DNA from: Zoroaster sp. YZ-2022
Lineage: Eukaryota; Echinodermata; Asteroidea; Forcipulatida; Zoroasteridae
Assembly: GCA_029582265.1 (NCBI GenBank)
Contig: CM055822.1
Span: 39,887,067-39,951,066 of the forward strand
DNA length: 64,000 nt
Direction of reading: 5' to 3'
Shown piece after piece: positions 23,731-33,897 of this stretch (position 1 is the stretch's first letter; every line of letters starts with the position of its first letter). The notes under the pieces were generated by a model. The model searched no databases, was not told where the DNA came from, and saw only the letters and a program-made list of their open reading frames with translations. A program made the position numbers and the translations under genes.

Positions 23731-24595
23731 CTTCTTCTTCTTCTTCTTCTTCTTCTTCTTCTTCTTCTTCTTCTTCTTCTTCTTCTTCTTCTTCTTCTTC
23801 TTCTTCTTCTTCTTCTTCTTCTTCTTCTTCTTCTTCTTCTTCTTCTTCTTCTTCTTCTTCTTCTTCTTCTTCTTCTTCTTCTTCTTCTTCTTCTTCTTCT
23901 TCTTCTTCTTCTTCTTCTTCTTCTTCTTCTTCTTCTTCTTCTTCTTCTTCTTCTTCTTCTTCTTCTTCTTCTTCTTCTTCTTCTTCTTCTTCTTCTTCTT
24001 CTTCTTCTTCTTCTTCTTCTTCTTCTTCTTCTTCTTCTTCTTCTTCTTCTTCTTCTTCTTCTTCTTCTTCTTCCCTTCTTCTTCTTCTTCTTCTTCTTCT
24101 TCTTCTTCTTCTTCTTCTTCTTCTTCTTCTTCTTCTTCTTCTTCTTCTTCTTCTTCTTCTTCTTCTTCTTCTTCGTCTTCTTCTTGTTCTTCTTCTTCTT
24201 CTTCTTCTTCTTCTTCTTCTTCTTCTTCTTCTTCTTCTTCTTCTTCTTCTTCTTCTTCTTCTTCTTCTTCTTCTTCTTCTTCTTCTTCTTCTTCTTCTTC
24301 TTCTTCTTCTTCTTCTTCTTCTTCTTCTTCTTCTTCTTCTTCTTCTTCTTCTTCTTCTTCTTCTTCTTCTTCTTCTTCTTCTTCTTCTTCTTCCTTCTTC
24401 TTCTTCTTCTTCTTCTTCTTCTTCTTCTTCTTCTTCTTCTTCTTCTTCTTCTTCTTCTTCTTCTTCTTCTTCTTCTTCTTCTTCTTCTTCTTCTTCTTCT
24501 TCTTCTTCTTCTTCTTCTTCTTCTTCTTCTTCTTCTTCTTCTTCTTCTTCTTCTTCTTCTTCTTCTTCTTCTTCTTCTTCTTCTTCTTCTTCTTC
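23731..24595. repeat. (CTT)n microsatellite, about 865 bp
   Basis: Nearly pure CTT/TTC with only four visible interruptions (about 24,074, 24,175, 24,186 and 24,393). The long F/L/S and K/E/R frames are artefacts of the repeat. A purine-pyrimidine mirror tract of this length can adopt triplex (H-DNA) structure. Confidence 0.98.
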
Positions 24596-24806
24596 ACAGG
24601 GTAAGTGTTGTATACCTCGAGCTCTGATTGTGACGGTTATTTTGCAGGGTTTAGTCCCCTCTGTCAATTTATTGCTTTGCCAGTGTGTTATTTATACTTT
24701 ATAGATCATTATAGTGTATTTTAAGTCCAACACTTTTTGCTAAAGAGGTTTTGAAGGTGTTTTTATTTCTTAATTTTGGGTTGTTTTCTTTGCAAGACTA
24801 GCCGTC

Positions 24807-26050
24807 ATGGCCAGTCAAGCGAGAAACTACAATAGCGTAACCTTTGACACTTTTGGAAGCATAACTCGCAAGGACGGATGAAATTCCTTTAAACAATTAC
24901 TTGAAATCTTTTGTTAAAAGCATGGCTAATGCACACATTGTCTCGGCCTCCCGTATTTCAAACAGCCGTATTGTATGTGCCTAAATTCTCGTAATGACGT
25001 GGAACACGCCATCCTGGGAGGGGTTTTGAACATAACAATGAATTCATGGAAATCACTCCCACTTGTCAGACCCGCCATTCGTATTGTTTTCTCAAATGTA
25101 TATCCGGAAATCCCCAACGCCGTTCTTGCGAGGTAATGTTGCTGATTTTTGTAAACTGGTGTCCCTAATCCGATCCATTCCCTTAGGAATTAAAAGACTC
25201 GAACTTATCCCATGTCATGTCTTTCCAGAAGACAAGTGTATGTTCTGATTAAACCTAACATAACCTCCCAGACCACCTTAATCTGTCTAACAACGGCGTA
25301 AACTACCGGGTGTTTATCTCTACCGAATCAATAAAGTGTTTCAACTGTGGTGAATTCGGTCATATGAGCAACAACCTGCAAGAAAAGCTCTACTTCTCAA
25401 CCCGATGCTCAAGAACCTTCTACCTGAAGACAACCTCTGAACCCAAAACCAACATTCATTCACTCCAAAAATAAATCTGATCCCAAACATCCTGCCAAAA
25501 TTCCAAGCCCTCTAACACTCGAAAAGAACACGTTCTTTCGATTCCCCATCCACCTCCAAATCACCCACTCCCAAGCGAAACCCCCTCGTCCTCCTCCCAA
25601 AACACCCCTGTACACCCCACCCCTCCTCCACCAAACCAACAGTCGTCGGCTGTTTTCAACCCCTTGCCATCCACTCAATCACCCCCACCTTCCCAACCAG
25701 CCGCTACTGATACCATTCCCCCTAGTACCAAACCCACTGAACCCACTGGGGCCTTTTCGTCACCTCCGGCCCCTTCCCGGCAAATTTCCCCCCTTTTTTC
25801 CACTGTCGTTTCTAAGAAGAAACAAACCAAGTCCCTGGCCAAGGCTACGGAGGTCCCCGCCCCCTCACCACCGGCTAATACCGCTACCCGCCTCTCCCAA
25901 TCCCCCCGCCCTCCTACTCCTCCTACACCGATGGACGACCAGGATGGCAGCGACAACGAATCCGTCTCGTCTGACATGAGCCAATTCGCCCCGGAATTCG
26001 ACGAATTCTCCTCCCTCCAGATTCCCAAAGGCCCCCTCAAAATGAAATGA
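24807..26050 (+). pseudogene. LINE ORF1 (gag-like), decayed
   Basis: Nucleic-acid-binding ORF1 protein of the LINE. It begins MASQARNYNSVTFDTFGS and hits a stop after 24 codons. Later frames carry EHAILGGVLN-type text and, near 25,327-25,375, CFNCGEFGHM, a CX2CX4H knuckle whose last Cys falls out of frame. The C-terminal part (25,664-26,050) is an open Pro/Ser-rich then acidic tail (PPTPPTPMDDQDGSDNES). Several frameshifts; not translatable as one protein. Confidence 0.7.
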
Positions 26051-26264
26051 TCAAATTTCTCAAATGTGAAATCCAGCAAAAAAGCTTTGCTAATTGCCCG
26101 TAAATTCACCTGATATTCCCTGGCTGGTCAAACAGCTTAAACCCCTCAGAAATAGCCCCTCCTTCAGAAGCGCCAGCAGCAGAGGTTAGGCTTTAATTCG
26201 AAGACTTGATCCTGATGAACCCCTCCTTCTTCATAAACAATGATTAGTTTCTTTTTCTTTTGTC

Positions 26265-29200
26265 ATGGCTCTAAGCTTTGCCACGCTGAACACCGGCGGG
26301 TGCTCAGAAAATTTAAAGAATCTCAGTGTCAAAACTTTTTTGATTTAACTCTCCATAACCCGGATGTTGTTCTCCTGCAGAAACCTATAACTTGACCGAA
26401 AATTCTTTGTGTTTAGAACATTGGCCTTATCGCGTCCACTGCGCACACAGGGTGAGACGCCTGGGACGGTGTTACAACTTTGTTTAAAAAAAAACTGCGA
26501 CTTTAATATCATTACTTGCTGTACTATTTTTAAAAACTATCTTTGTATCTTAAACTTGACTTTCATTCTACCATCTACCATGTTTATAATTTTCTAATTC
26601 CTCAGAAAGACAGTCTAGCCTTCTGATATATGTATTAGTTCTTTCTTTCTCACTGTACCGAGCACAATGACGGTTTTGTTGTTCTCGGCGGTGATTTTAA
26701 CTGTACTGCTAATGCCCTTCTTGACCGTTTCTGTAACTCTAATGAAAGAAGATATAAAGTCGCTAATGCTTTAGAAAACTCTTTTAATGAACTAAGTGTC
26801 AGCGACGTTTTGGCGGAGACAAAATCCCACTCAAGTGCGAATATACCTGGTTCAGAAATAATCCTGCCAAGGCTTCAATGTCCAAAGCCAGACTGGACAA
26901 AATCCTTATTTCTGATGCTCTTCTCCCTTCTGTCTCTCCTGCAAAATTTCACCATGTGCCATTTCAGACCACAGTGCCGTCTCCCTCAACATTAAAATCA
27001 CGTCTTCCAGACGAAAGGGAAGCTCTGGCACTTTTAATAATTCTCTCCTCGAAAATAAAGAATATACCAACATCATCTTTCTCTTTCTCAACCAATGGCA
27101 ATCTCAAAAGCCTAACTACAGTAATATTCGCACTTGGTGGGATGTTGGCAAATGTCACATCAAAGCCTCACTCAGATGTTCGGCTCAAAAATGCCGACAT
27201 CAAACGACAGACCATCAAAAATCTCAATGAAAACATAGAGTTGCTTCCAGTCTTCGCCAGACTTGTCCCCTGACACTCAGCAAGTTCTCAGAGAACAACG
27301 AAATGCTCTGAGATCATTATACGAACAGGAAGCACGAGGCGCCCTCATCCGAGCGCGTTTCATGTTTACCAACGAAGTGGACGCTGCGTCCTGCTTTTGC
27401 TACGGTATGGAAAATCGACATCGATGAGCAAACATCTCTCTAAAATTCGGCTCCCCTCCGGAACTGTCACTAACAACCCGAGTGAAATAAATTCTCATGT
27501 TTGCAATTTTTATCAAACCCTTTACAAACGAGCCCATACCGAAGAGAAAGCTGGCGAGCGCCTATTTCAAAAATATCCTCTCTCGATCCCTGTGACGCAG
27601 AGGACTGCGATAGGCCTTTCACAACCGAAGAATTAGACGTCGCAGTTAAACAACTTAGTCATAATAAATCTCCCGGTCTCGACGGCTTAACGTCGGAATT
27701 TTACCAGTTTTTCTGGCCGGCCCTAAAAACGATATATATTGTCTGTTTTAATAACTCCATTTTATCTGGCTCTTTACGGTTTTCCTGCAGGAGGGCCATA
27801 ATCACTTCTCCCCAAAGGGACCTCCTCGACATAGAAAACTGGCGCCCGGTATCTCTTCTGAATACAGATTACAAGATTTACGCTAAAGTCCTAACAAATA
27901 GATTAAAAAATGTCATCAACCAAGTCGTTCACTGTGACCAGAGTTACTCGGTACCAGGGCGCTCTATCTTTGACAATATTAATCTCATCAGGGACAGTCT
28001 TTTATTTTGTAATTCTAATAATCTTCCTCTGGCTCTTTTAAATCTAGACCAGAAGAAAGCCTTTGACAATGTCGACCACGATTATCTTTTTAACACCCTG
28101 AAGGCGATGGGTTTTGGCCAACGGTTTATTTCTTTATATTAAAGTCATGTATTTCAATGCCCAGAGTTTAATCAAAGTGGGCGGATCACTCACCTCCCCT
28201 TCTCTTTTGAAAAGGAATCAGACAAGGTGTCCCTCTCCGGCCTACTTTACTCAATCGCCATCGAACCTTTTTACACACTTCGCATCAAACTTAACGACTT
28301 CGGCCTAAAACTTCCTTGCGACAGTAGATTTTCCCAGGTTATCTCCGCGTACGCGAATGACATTACTATTTTTTTAACCGATAATCGTGGTTTCGACATT
28401 GTCAAAGACGTTTATTCTTTGTACAGCCAAGCCTCTGCTGCTCAGTTAAATTATGTCAAATCCCAGGGTCTGTGGGTCGGTTCGTGGACATCTAGATCTG
28501 ACCAACCCCTCCATTTCCAATGGAATAGTGAGGGTTTGGTCTTCCTTGGAAATTCACCTGTGGCAACTCTAATCATTTCATCCAAAAAACTGGCAATCGT
28601 GCCGACAAAAGCTCGACAAATGTCTCTCTCGCTGGAAACGCTTTTCCTTAAAAAATGTCTCTCAAAGGTCGAGTTCTGATAGCCAATCAACTTGCCGCCT
28701 CCAAACTTTTCACACTCTCGCCACACTGTGCCCCCAGAATACATCTTAGATGAATTCCAAGGAAAACTTATTGATTTTATTTGGAATAATGGCAAACACT
28801 GGTTAAAAATCTATTTTATATCAAAACCCAGACAGAGGGGACTGGGACTTTCCTGTCTCCAGGCACGCGTGCTCACTTTCCGATTCAATTTATTACTTTC
28901 TTTTCTCAAGCATCCCCAACATTATCCATCGTTTGATTTCATCAGGTTTTATTTCCGCCAATATCGAAAACTCGGTTTCGACCACGAACTCTTCAATTCT
29001 GTTATCGATTCCCATTTCTCTCTCACCTACCCACATTTCACAGTGAGTTACTGCGTGCCTGGATAACAATAAGAGCTCGAATTACAACACTGCTCTACCG
29101 AATTTTCTTCTTTTGTGAATTTACCAGTTAATAGCTCTTTTTCAATGAGATTAACAGGGACGGATGGCCTCCTGCAGCGACTTATGGCGCGTGGGATCCG

Positions 29201-30098
29201 ACTCGTTAAACACCTGCTCGACGAAACCACTGGTGCATGGCTTCCCCTGAACACTACCGAGAATCGACACTGCCTAGGATATCCACCCGATGTCTCTCCA
29301 GCGACTTGGAAAAAACACAGTATCATTTGTAAACTCTCCGACTTTAACGAAAAAGGATGCCGTCCCGGTCGGGTAAATCTTCTCGTCTCAACCGCTCCCC
29401 CCGCCCCCCCACCCGACAACACAAATTAGCCAGATATTGACGGGCTGATCGCTCCAACGAAAACTATCAAAAAAAGCATCAACGCCACTATCAACTCCTT
29501 TCCTGCCACGACAATCACCCATTGGCACAAAATCGGCTACCTCGATGAGAACACTAATTTCAAATGGAAGGAAACACACCGTCTCCCGACCTCAAAAAAA
29601 GAAGGTGACATCCAGTTTAAACTTTTCCACAATTTTTTGCCGTCGCTACCAGTACTCCACCACATCGACCCGAATCATTCTCCTCAGTGCGGGTGGTGTG
29701 GGCAAAAAGGCACAATTGACCATCTTTTCATCACCTGTCCGGCTATACAACCATCCTTGAATCTTCTACACACTCTTCTCCAACGTCTTCTTCCACAAAC
29801 AACCTTGACTTTCGACTCCTACTGGACGCTTATCCCACACGCCAAGGGTCGCGGAAAGGAAGTCGTCCGTCTCTGCAATTATCTCATTATTAGTTTTAAA
29901 GCTGCTATTTACTGGCTTTATCTCAAATCTTTTTTTGTAGATCCATTAATTGTTTGGCGAAATCGCGTCAAACACAAAATTCTGTCCGACTACTTTTACT
30001 ACAAATCTTCCAATAACTTCTCCGCTTTCAAAAAAACATGGTACATCCATGACGCCATTTTCACTTTAACCGAAAAGAAAATCACTTGGTTTATTTAA
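26265..30098 (+). pseudogene. LINE ORF2 (endonuclease-reverse transcriptase), decayed
   Basis: Would cut target DNA and reverse-transcribe the element at the nick. N-terminal endonuclease: MALSFATLNTGGCSENLK at 26,265, NPDVVLLQK (usual QE is QK), and GGDFNCT near 26,690. Reverse transcriptase: ENWRPVSLLNTDYKI (27,834), VPGRSIFDN (27,950), LDQKKAFDNVDHDYLF (28,044), CPLSGLLYSIA (28,230). The catalytic box reads YANDI at about 28,350 instead of Y-A-D-D, so a metal-binding Asp is lost. The C-terminus has CGWCGQKGTIDHLFITC (29,688), a CX2CX7HX4C finger, and ends at 30,098. At least five frameshifts or stops; a dead copy. Confidence 0.85.
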
Positions 30099-30265
30099 AA
30101 CACGATTTCGCCACTTTTTCCCATTGTTTCTGCGCTTAACGCATTTCTCTTTTTATAAATTTAATCTAATTGCTTATGTATTCAATTGAAACTGTCTTAT
30201 TTTAATTTGTATATATTGTTTTAATATTGATTAGACAATAAAGTTTCAGTTGAAAAGTCAAAAGT

Positions 30266-30525
30266 CTTCTTCTTCTTCTTCTTCTTCTTCTTCTTCTTCT
30301 TCTTCTTCTTCTTCTTCTTCTTCTTCTTCTTCTTCTTCTTCTTCTTCTTCTTCTTCTTCTTCTTCTTCTTCTTCTTCTTCTTCTTCTTCTTCTTCTTCTT
30401 CTTCTTCTTCTTCTTCTTCTTCTTCTTCTTCTTCTTCTTCTTCTTCTTCTTCTTCTTCTTCTTCTTCTTCTTCTTCTTCTTCTTCTTCTTCTTCTTCTTC
30501 TTCTTCTTCTTCTTCTTCTTCTTCT
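30266..30525. repeat. (CTT)n microsatellite, 260 bp
   Basis: Pure CTT tract. Together with 23,731-24,595 it forms one tract split by the LINE. Beyond it the Helitron leader resumes (CTCCCCCGCGTTTGTCCGC), exactly as in the uninterrupted copy at 33,208-33,300. Confidence 0.98.
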
Positions 30526-32119
30526 CCCCCGCGTTTGTCCGCAAAAAACACATACTTGTAAACTTCACATGAACTTGAAACTTGGCATGTACTTAGAACT
30601 TAACAAGTAGATGAAACTCGAGTTGTGAGTGACCCCAATTTGACCTTACTTCCTGTCCAAACCGGAAGTCAAAATTTAATATTTGAAAAAATCATATCTG
30701 AACAACCACAACAGGTAAATGGACATTTTTCGCACCGTTGTATAGATTGTTAATTGTCGAAAAATATTTACAAAAACATGACCCTAATTTGACCTTACTT
30801 CCTGTCCAAACCGGAAGTCAAAGTTTAACATTTAAAAAAATCATATCTCAACAACCACAAGAGGTAAATTCAGAGTTTTTGCACCATTGTACAGATTGTT
30901 AATTGTCAAAAAATATTTACACAAAGGTGACCCCAATTTGACCTTACTTCCTGTCCAAACCGGAAGTCAAAGTTTAATATTAAATAAATCATATCTCAAC
31001 AACCACATAAGATAAATTCACAATTCTTTCACCATTGTACAGATCGTTAATTGTCAAATAATATTTTCAAAAAAGTGACCCCCAATTTGACCTCACTTCC
31101 TGTCCAAACCGGAAGTCAAAGTTTAATATTTAAAAAAATCATATTTCAACAACCACAAGAGGTAAATTGATATTTTTGTACCATTGTATAGATTGTTAAT
31201 TGTCAAAAAATATTTACAAAAAGGTGACCCCAATTTGACCTTACTTCCTGTCCAAACCGGAAGTCAAAGTTTAATATTTAAAAAATCATATCTCAACAAC
31301 CACAAGAGGTAAATTCACAAATTTTGCACCATTGTACAGATTGTTAATTGTCAACAAATATTTACACAATGGTCACCCCAATTTGACCTTTACTTCCTGT
31401 CCAAACCGGAAGTCAAAATTTAATATTAAAAAAAATCATCTCAACAACCACAAGGGGTAAATTCACAATCTTTCCACCATTGTATAGATTGTTAATTGTC
31501 AAAAAATATTTACAAAAAGGTGACCCCAATTTGACCTTACTTCCTGTCCAAACCGGAAGTCAAAGTTTAATATTAAAAAAATCATATCTCAACAACCACA
31601 AGAGGTAAATTCACAAATTTTGCACCATTGTACAGATTGTTAATTGTCAACAAATATTTACACAATGTCACCCCAATTTGACCTTTACTTCCTGTCCAAA
31701 CCGGAAGTCAAAATTTAATATTTAAAAAAATCATCTCAACAACCACAAGGGGTAAATTCACAATATTTCCACCATTGTATAGATTGTTAATTGTCGAAAA
31801 ATATTTACACAAAGGTGACCCAAATTTGACCTTACTTCCTGTCCAAACCGGAAGTCAAAGTTTAATATTTAAAAAAAATCATATCTCAACAACCACAAGA
31901 GGTAAATTCACAGTTTTTGCACTATTGTACAGATTGTTAACTGTTAAAAATATTTACAAAAACATGACCCGAATTTGACCTTTACTTCCTGTCTAAACTG
32001 GAAGTCAAAGTTTAATATTAAAAAATAATAATGCAAAGTTTCTTTAAAAAACATTCTGACGTCATCATCACTGCCCTGACAAAACTCGAACACAAACACT
32101 GCCGTCTAGTTTGTTTTTG
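30526..32119 (+). mobile_element. Helitron-derived copy with internal satellite (array B)
   Basis: Leader 'aacttcacatgaacttgaaa' then ten units; ACTTCCTGTCC marks at about 30,649, 30,798, 30,947, 31,096, 31,243, 31,392, 31,540, 31,689, 31,833 and 31,983, so the period is almost constant at 148-149 bp. Each unit holds ACTTCCTGTCCAAACCGGAAGT-type inverted halves. It ends in a degenerate terminus (CGAACACAAACACTGCCGT then CTAG about 32,115). The 67-codon frame at 31,775 is repeat. Confidence 0.65.
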
Positions 32120-32860
32120 TTTTTGTTTTTTGGTTGTCTTCATGGTTGTCTTTATATTCAGTCTCGTCACGACCTCTTACCTTCAGCGATTACATTTTTG
32201 ATGTATACATTTTGATGTATACATTTGGTTACGGTAAACAAAAATTTTGTGATAATTCAGGAAGGCAAAATGGTACAACAGCCTTTAAATAAGGCCTTTC
32301 GGGTTCTGTTAAAGATTCCATGCAGTTTTGGGGTTGTTTATTGATGAATAGACTGGCTTAAAAATGGTAGAGATGTTGTTTGTATGAAGGTACAGTCGTA
32401 CGGTATAAATTGTTTGGACGAGAAAATGGGTGGACAAGGTATAGGTCTATAATGATAATATAGGATTCCAAGAAATGTTTCGAAATCTATTTTTTCTCCA
32501 AAATTAATACTGTATGTACACTTTAGGGACGGTTTATAAATATTACAATATTGCACAAAATCGTTTGAATAAGGACTTTCGAGGATTCCCAACATTTAAT
32601 GTTTGAGATTTTTATAATATATATTAGTCTGTCAATAATTAATGATATATATTTTTGTTGTGGAAATTACGCCTGGTTATGGTATAAATCACCATGACAA
32701 CTCGGATCGGTGCTGCGGTATTTTTTTCTGCAGAATCGTCACTGTCATAAATAAGCTCTCATATATATATATATATGCATTTGTTGTGAATTACTATTAT
32801 ACAGAGAGGCTTTGCTTCTGAATTAATTTTGTGATTAAACAAAATTCTAAATTAAAACAA
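32120..32860. other. No gene recognised
   Basis: AT-rich; (AT)n at 32,760-32,777; the 85-codon minus frame at 32,338-32,595 has no domain. Confidence 0.5.
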
Positions 32861-32865
32861 TTCAA

Positions 32866-32936
32866 ACAAATCGTCGTCTTGACCATGGTATCACCTACAT
32901 GGAAGGCGAGCGTTCTAACCATTAGACTACAAAGCC
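32866..32936 (-). tRNA. tRNA-like pseudogene or SINE head
   Basis: On the minus strand GGCTTTGTAGTCTAATGG then TTAGAACGCTCGCC reads as a tRNA 5' half (A box, D arm) with an anticodon-like CTTCCATG loop (Gly-TCC type). The expected B box is degenerate (ATGGTCAAGAC). A short direct repeat 'agactacaaagccac' abuts it at about 32,924-32,955. Most likely a decayed tRNA-derived repeat, not a working tRNA. Confidence 0.4.
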
Positions 32937-33056
32937 ACCAGACTACAAAGCCACTCAAATTAGTCGGTGAACTACTAATTATTATGCTACTTTTTTTTTA
33001 AATTAGCTTAATAAGATAATGGAAATTATTTACTGCAGAAAACAAAAGTATGACTT

Positions 33057-33135
33057 ATGACTTGGACTTGGACTCGGACTCGAGTCCGACTAGAGCCACT
33101 TGTTTGGTGACTCGGACTCGGACTCCAGTCACCAT
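33057..33135. repeat. GACTCGGACT-type short tandem/palindromic repeat
   Basis: Alternating 'ggactcggactcg' and 'cgagtccgac' words; a relative lies at 33,624-33,665. No function inferred. Confidence 0.5.
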
Positions 33136-33144
33136 GTACAATGA

Positions 33145-33203
33145 TGAACCGGAAGTTGACTCGAACACTGTGTGTTTGTTCTAACAAACACTTAAGCTCT
33201 AGT
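33145..33203 (+). mobile_element. Helitron-like 3' terminus
   Basis: ACCGGAAGTTGACTCGAAC, then a hairpin (GTGTTTGTT 33,172-33,180 / AACAAACAC 33,183-33,191) and CTAG (33,199-33,202) before T. The cleanest example of the family terminus in the window. Confidence 0.6.
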
Positions 33204-33207
33204 TTTT

Positions 33208-33572
33208 ACTTCTTCTTCTTCTTCTTCTTCTTCGTCTTCTTCTTCTTCTTCTTCTTCTTCTTCTTCTTCTTCTTCTTCTTCTCCCCCGCGTTTGTCCGCA
33301 AAAAACACATACTTGTAAACTTCACATGAACTTGAAACTTGGCATGTACTTAGAACTTAACAAGTAGATGAAACTCGAGTTGTAAGTGACCCCAATTTGA
33401 CCTTACTTCCTGTCCAAACCGGAAGTCAAAATTTAATATTTAAAAAAATCATATCTGAACAACCACAACAGGTAAATGGACATTTTTCGCACCATTGTAT
33501 AGATTGTTAATTGTCGAAAAATATTTACAAAAACATGACCCCAATTTGACCTTACTTCCTGTCACTTAACTT
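33208..33572 (+). mobile_element. Short Helitron-like copy with uninterrupted CTT tract
   Basis: (CTT)n of about 75 bp with one G interruption, then CTCCCCCGCGTTTGTCCGC, the conserved leader, and one complete satellite unit before breaking off at 'cttacttcctgtcact' (33,562). It serves as the empty-site model for the LINE insertion. Confidence 0.55.
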
Positions 33573-33897
33573 TGAACCTTGACATGTGTCTTTTTTTTCT
33601 TTTTTTTTTTACTCAATCCACATGACTCGGGACTCGGATTCGGACTCGACATTAGGCCACTCGGACATTCTGTATCTTGGCTCTGTGAAATACTCAAAGC
33701 CGCACACTCATGTTCCATTCACGTACGAAAACGAATTGTACAATAATTTGCAAAAGTATTGCGTAAATTTGCTATACGTGGCGTTTATTCGCAAAAGTTT
33801 GAATAAATTCGCAGTAGTATTGCGTTAATTCGTAAAAAAAATAGTTCTGTGTTAATTCGCAATAGTCACGTTAATTTGCGTAAAATTTTAACTTCAG

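Larger units (their letters stand above)
24596..30265 (+). mobile_element. Tx1-type LINE inserted in the CTT tract
   Basis: A 5.67-kb non-LTR retrotransposon bounded on both sides by (CTT)n. It has a 5' leader, ORF1 (from 24,807) with a CCHC knuckle, and ORF2 (from 26,265) with an APE endonuclease, reverse transcriptase and terminal CCHC motif. A short 3' UTR ends '...gaaaagtcaaaagt'. Reverse transcriptase wording (VPGRSIFDN, LDQKKAFDNVDHDYLF) is that of the L1/Tx1 group. Both ORFs are broken. Target-specific Tx1 relatives that enter microsatellites have been described (Kibi and Koshi, as I recall, the latter in TTC repeats), so the position may reflect target choice. Confidence 0.85.

Noticed and set aside
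23650..24667. Very long open frames of K, E, R, F, S or L (about 300 residues)
   Set aside because: They are the six-frame translation of the (CTT)n tract; no start, splice or composition supports a protein.
25675..26109. 144-codon minus frame, Gly/Val rich
   Set aside because: Antisense of the Pro-rich LINE ORF1 tail.
30221..30568. Poly-Lys, poly-Glu and poly-Ser frames
   Set aside because: Translation of the second CTT tract.
21540..32030. CRISPR-like regular repeats
   Set aside because: Units are contiguous 140-150 bp satellites with no unique spacers, in a eukaryotic transposon.
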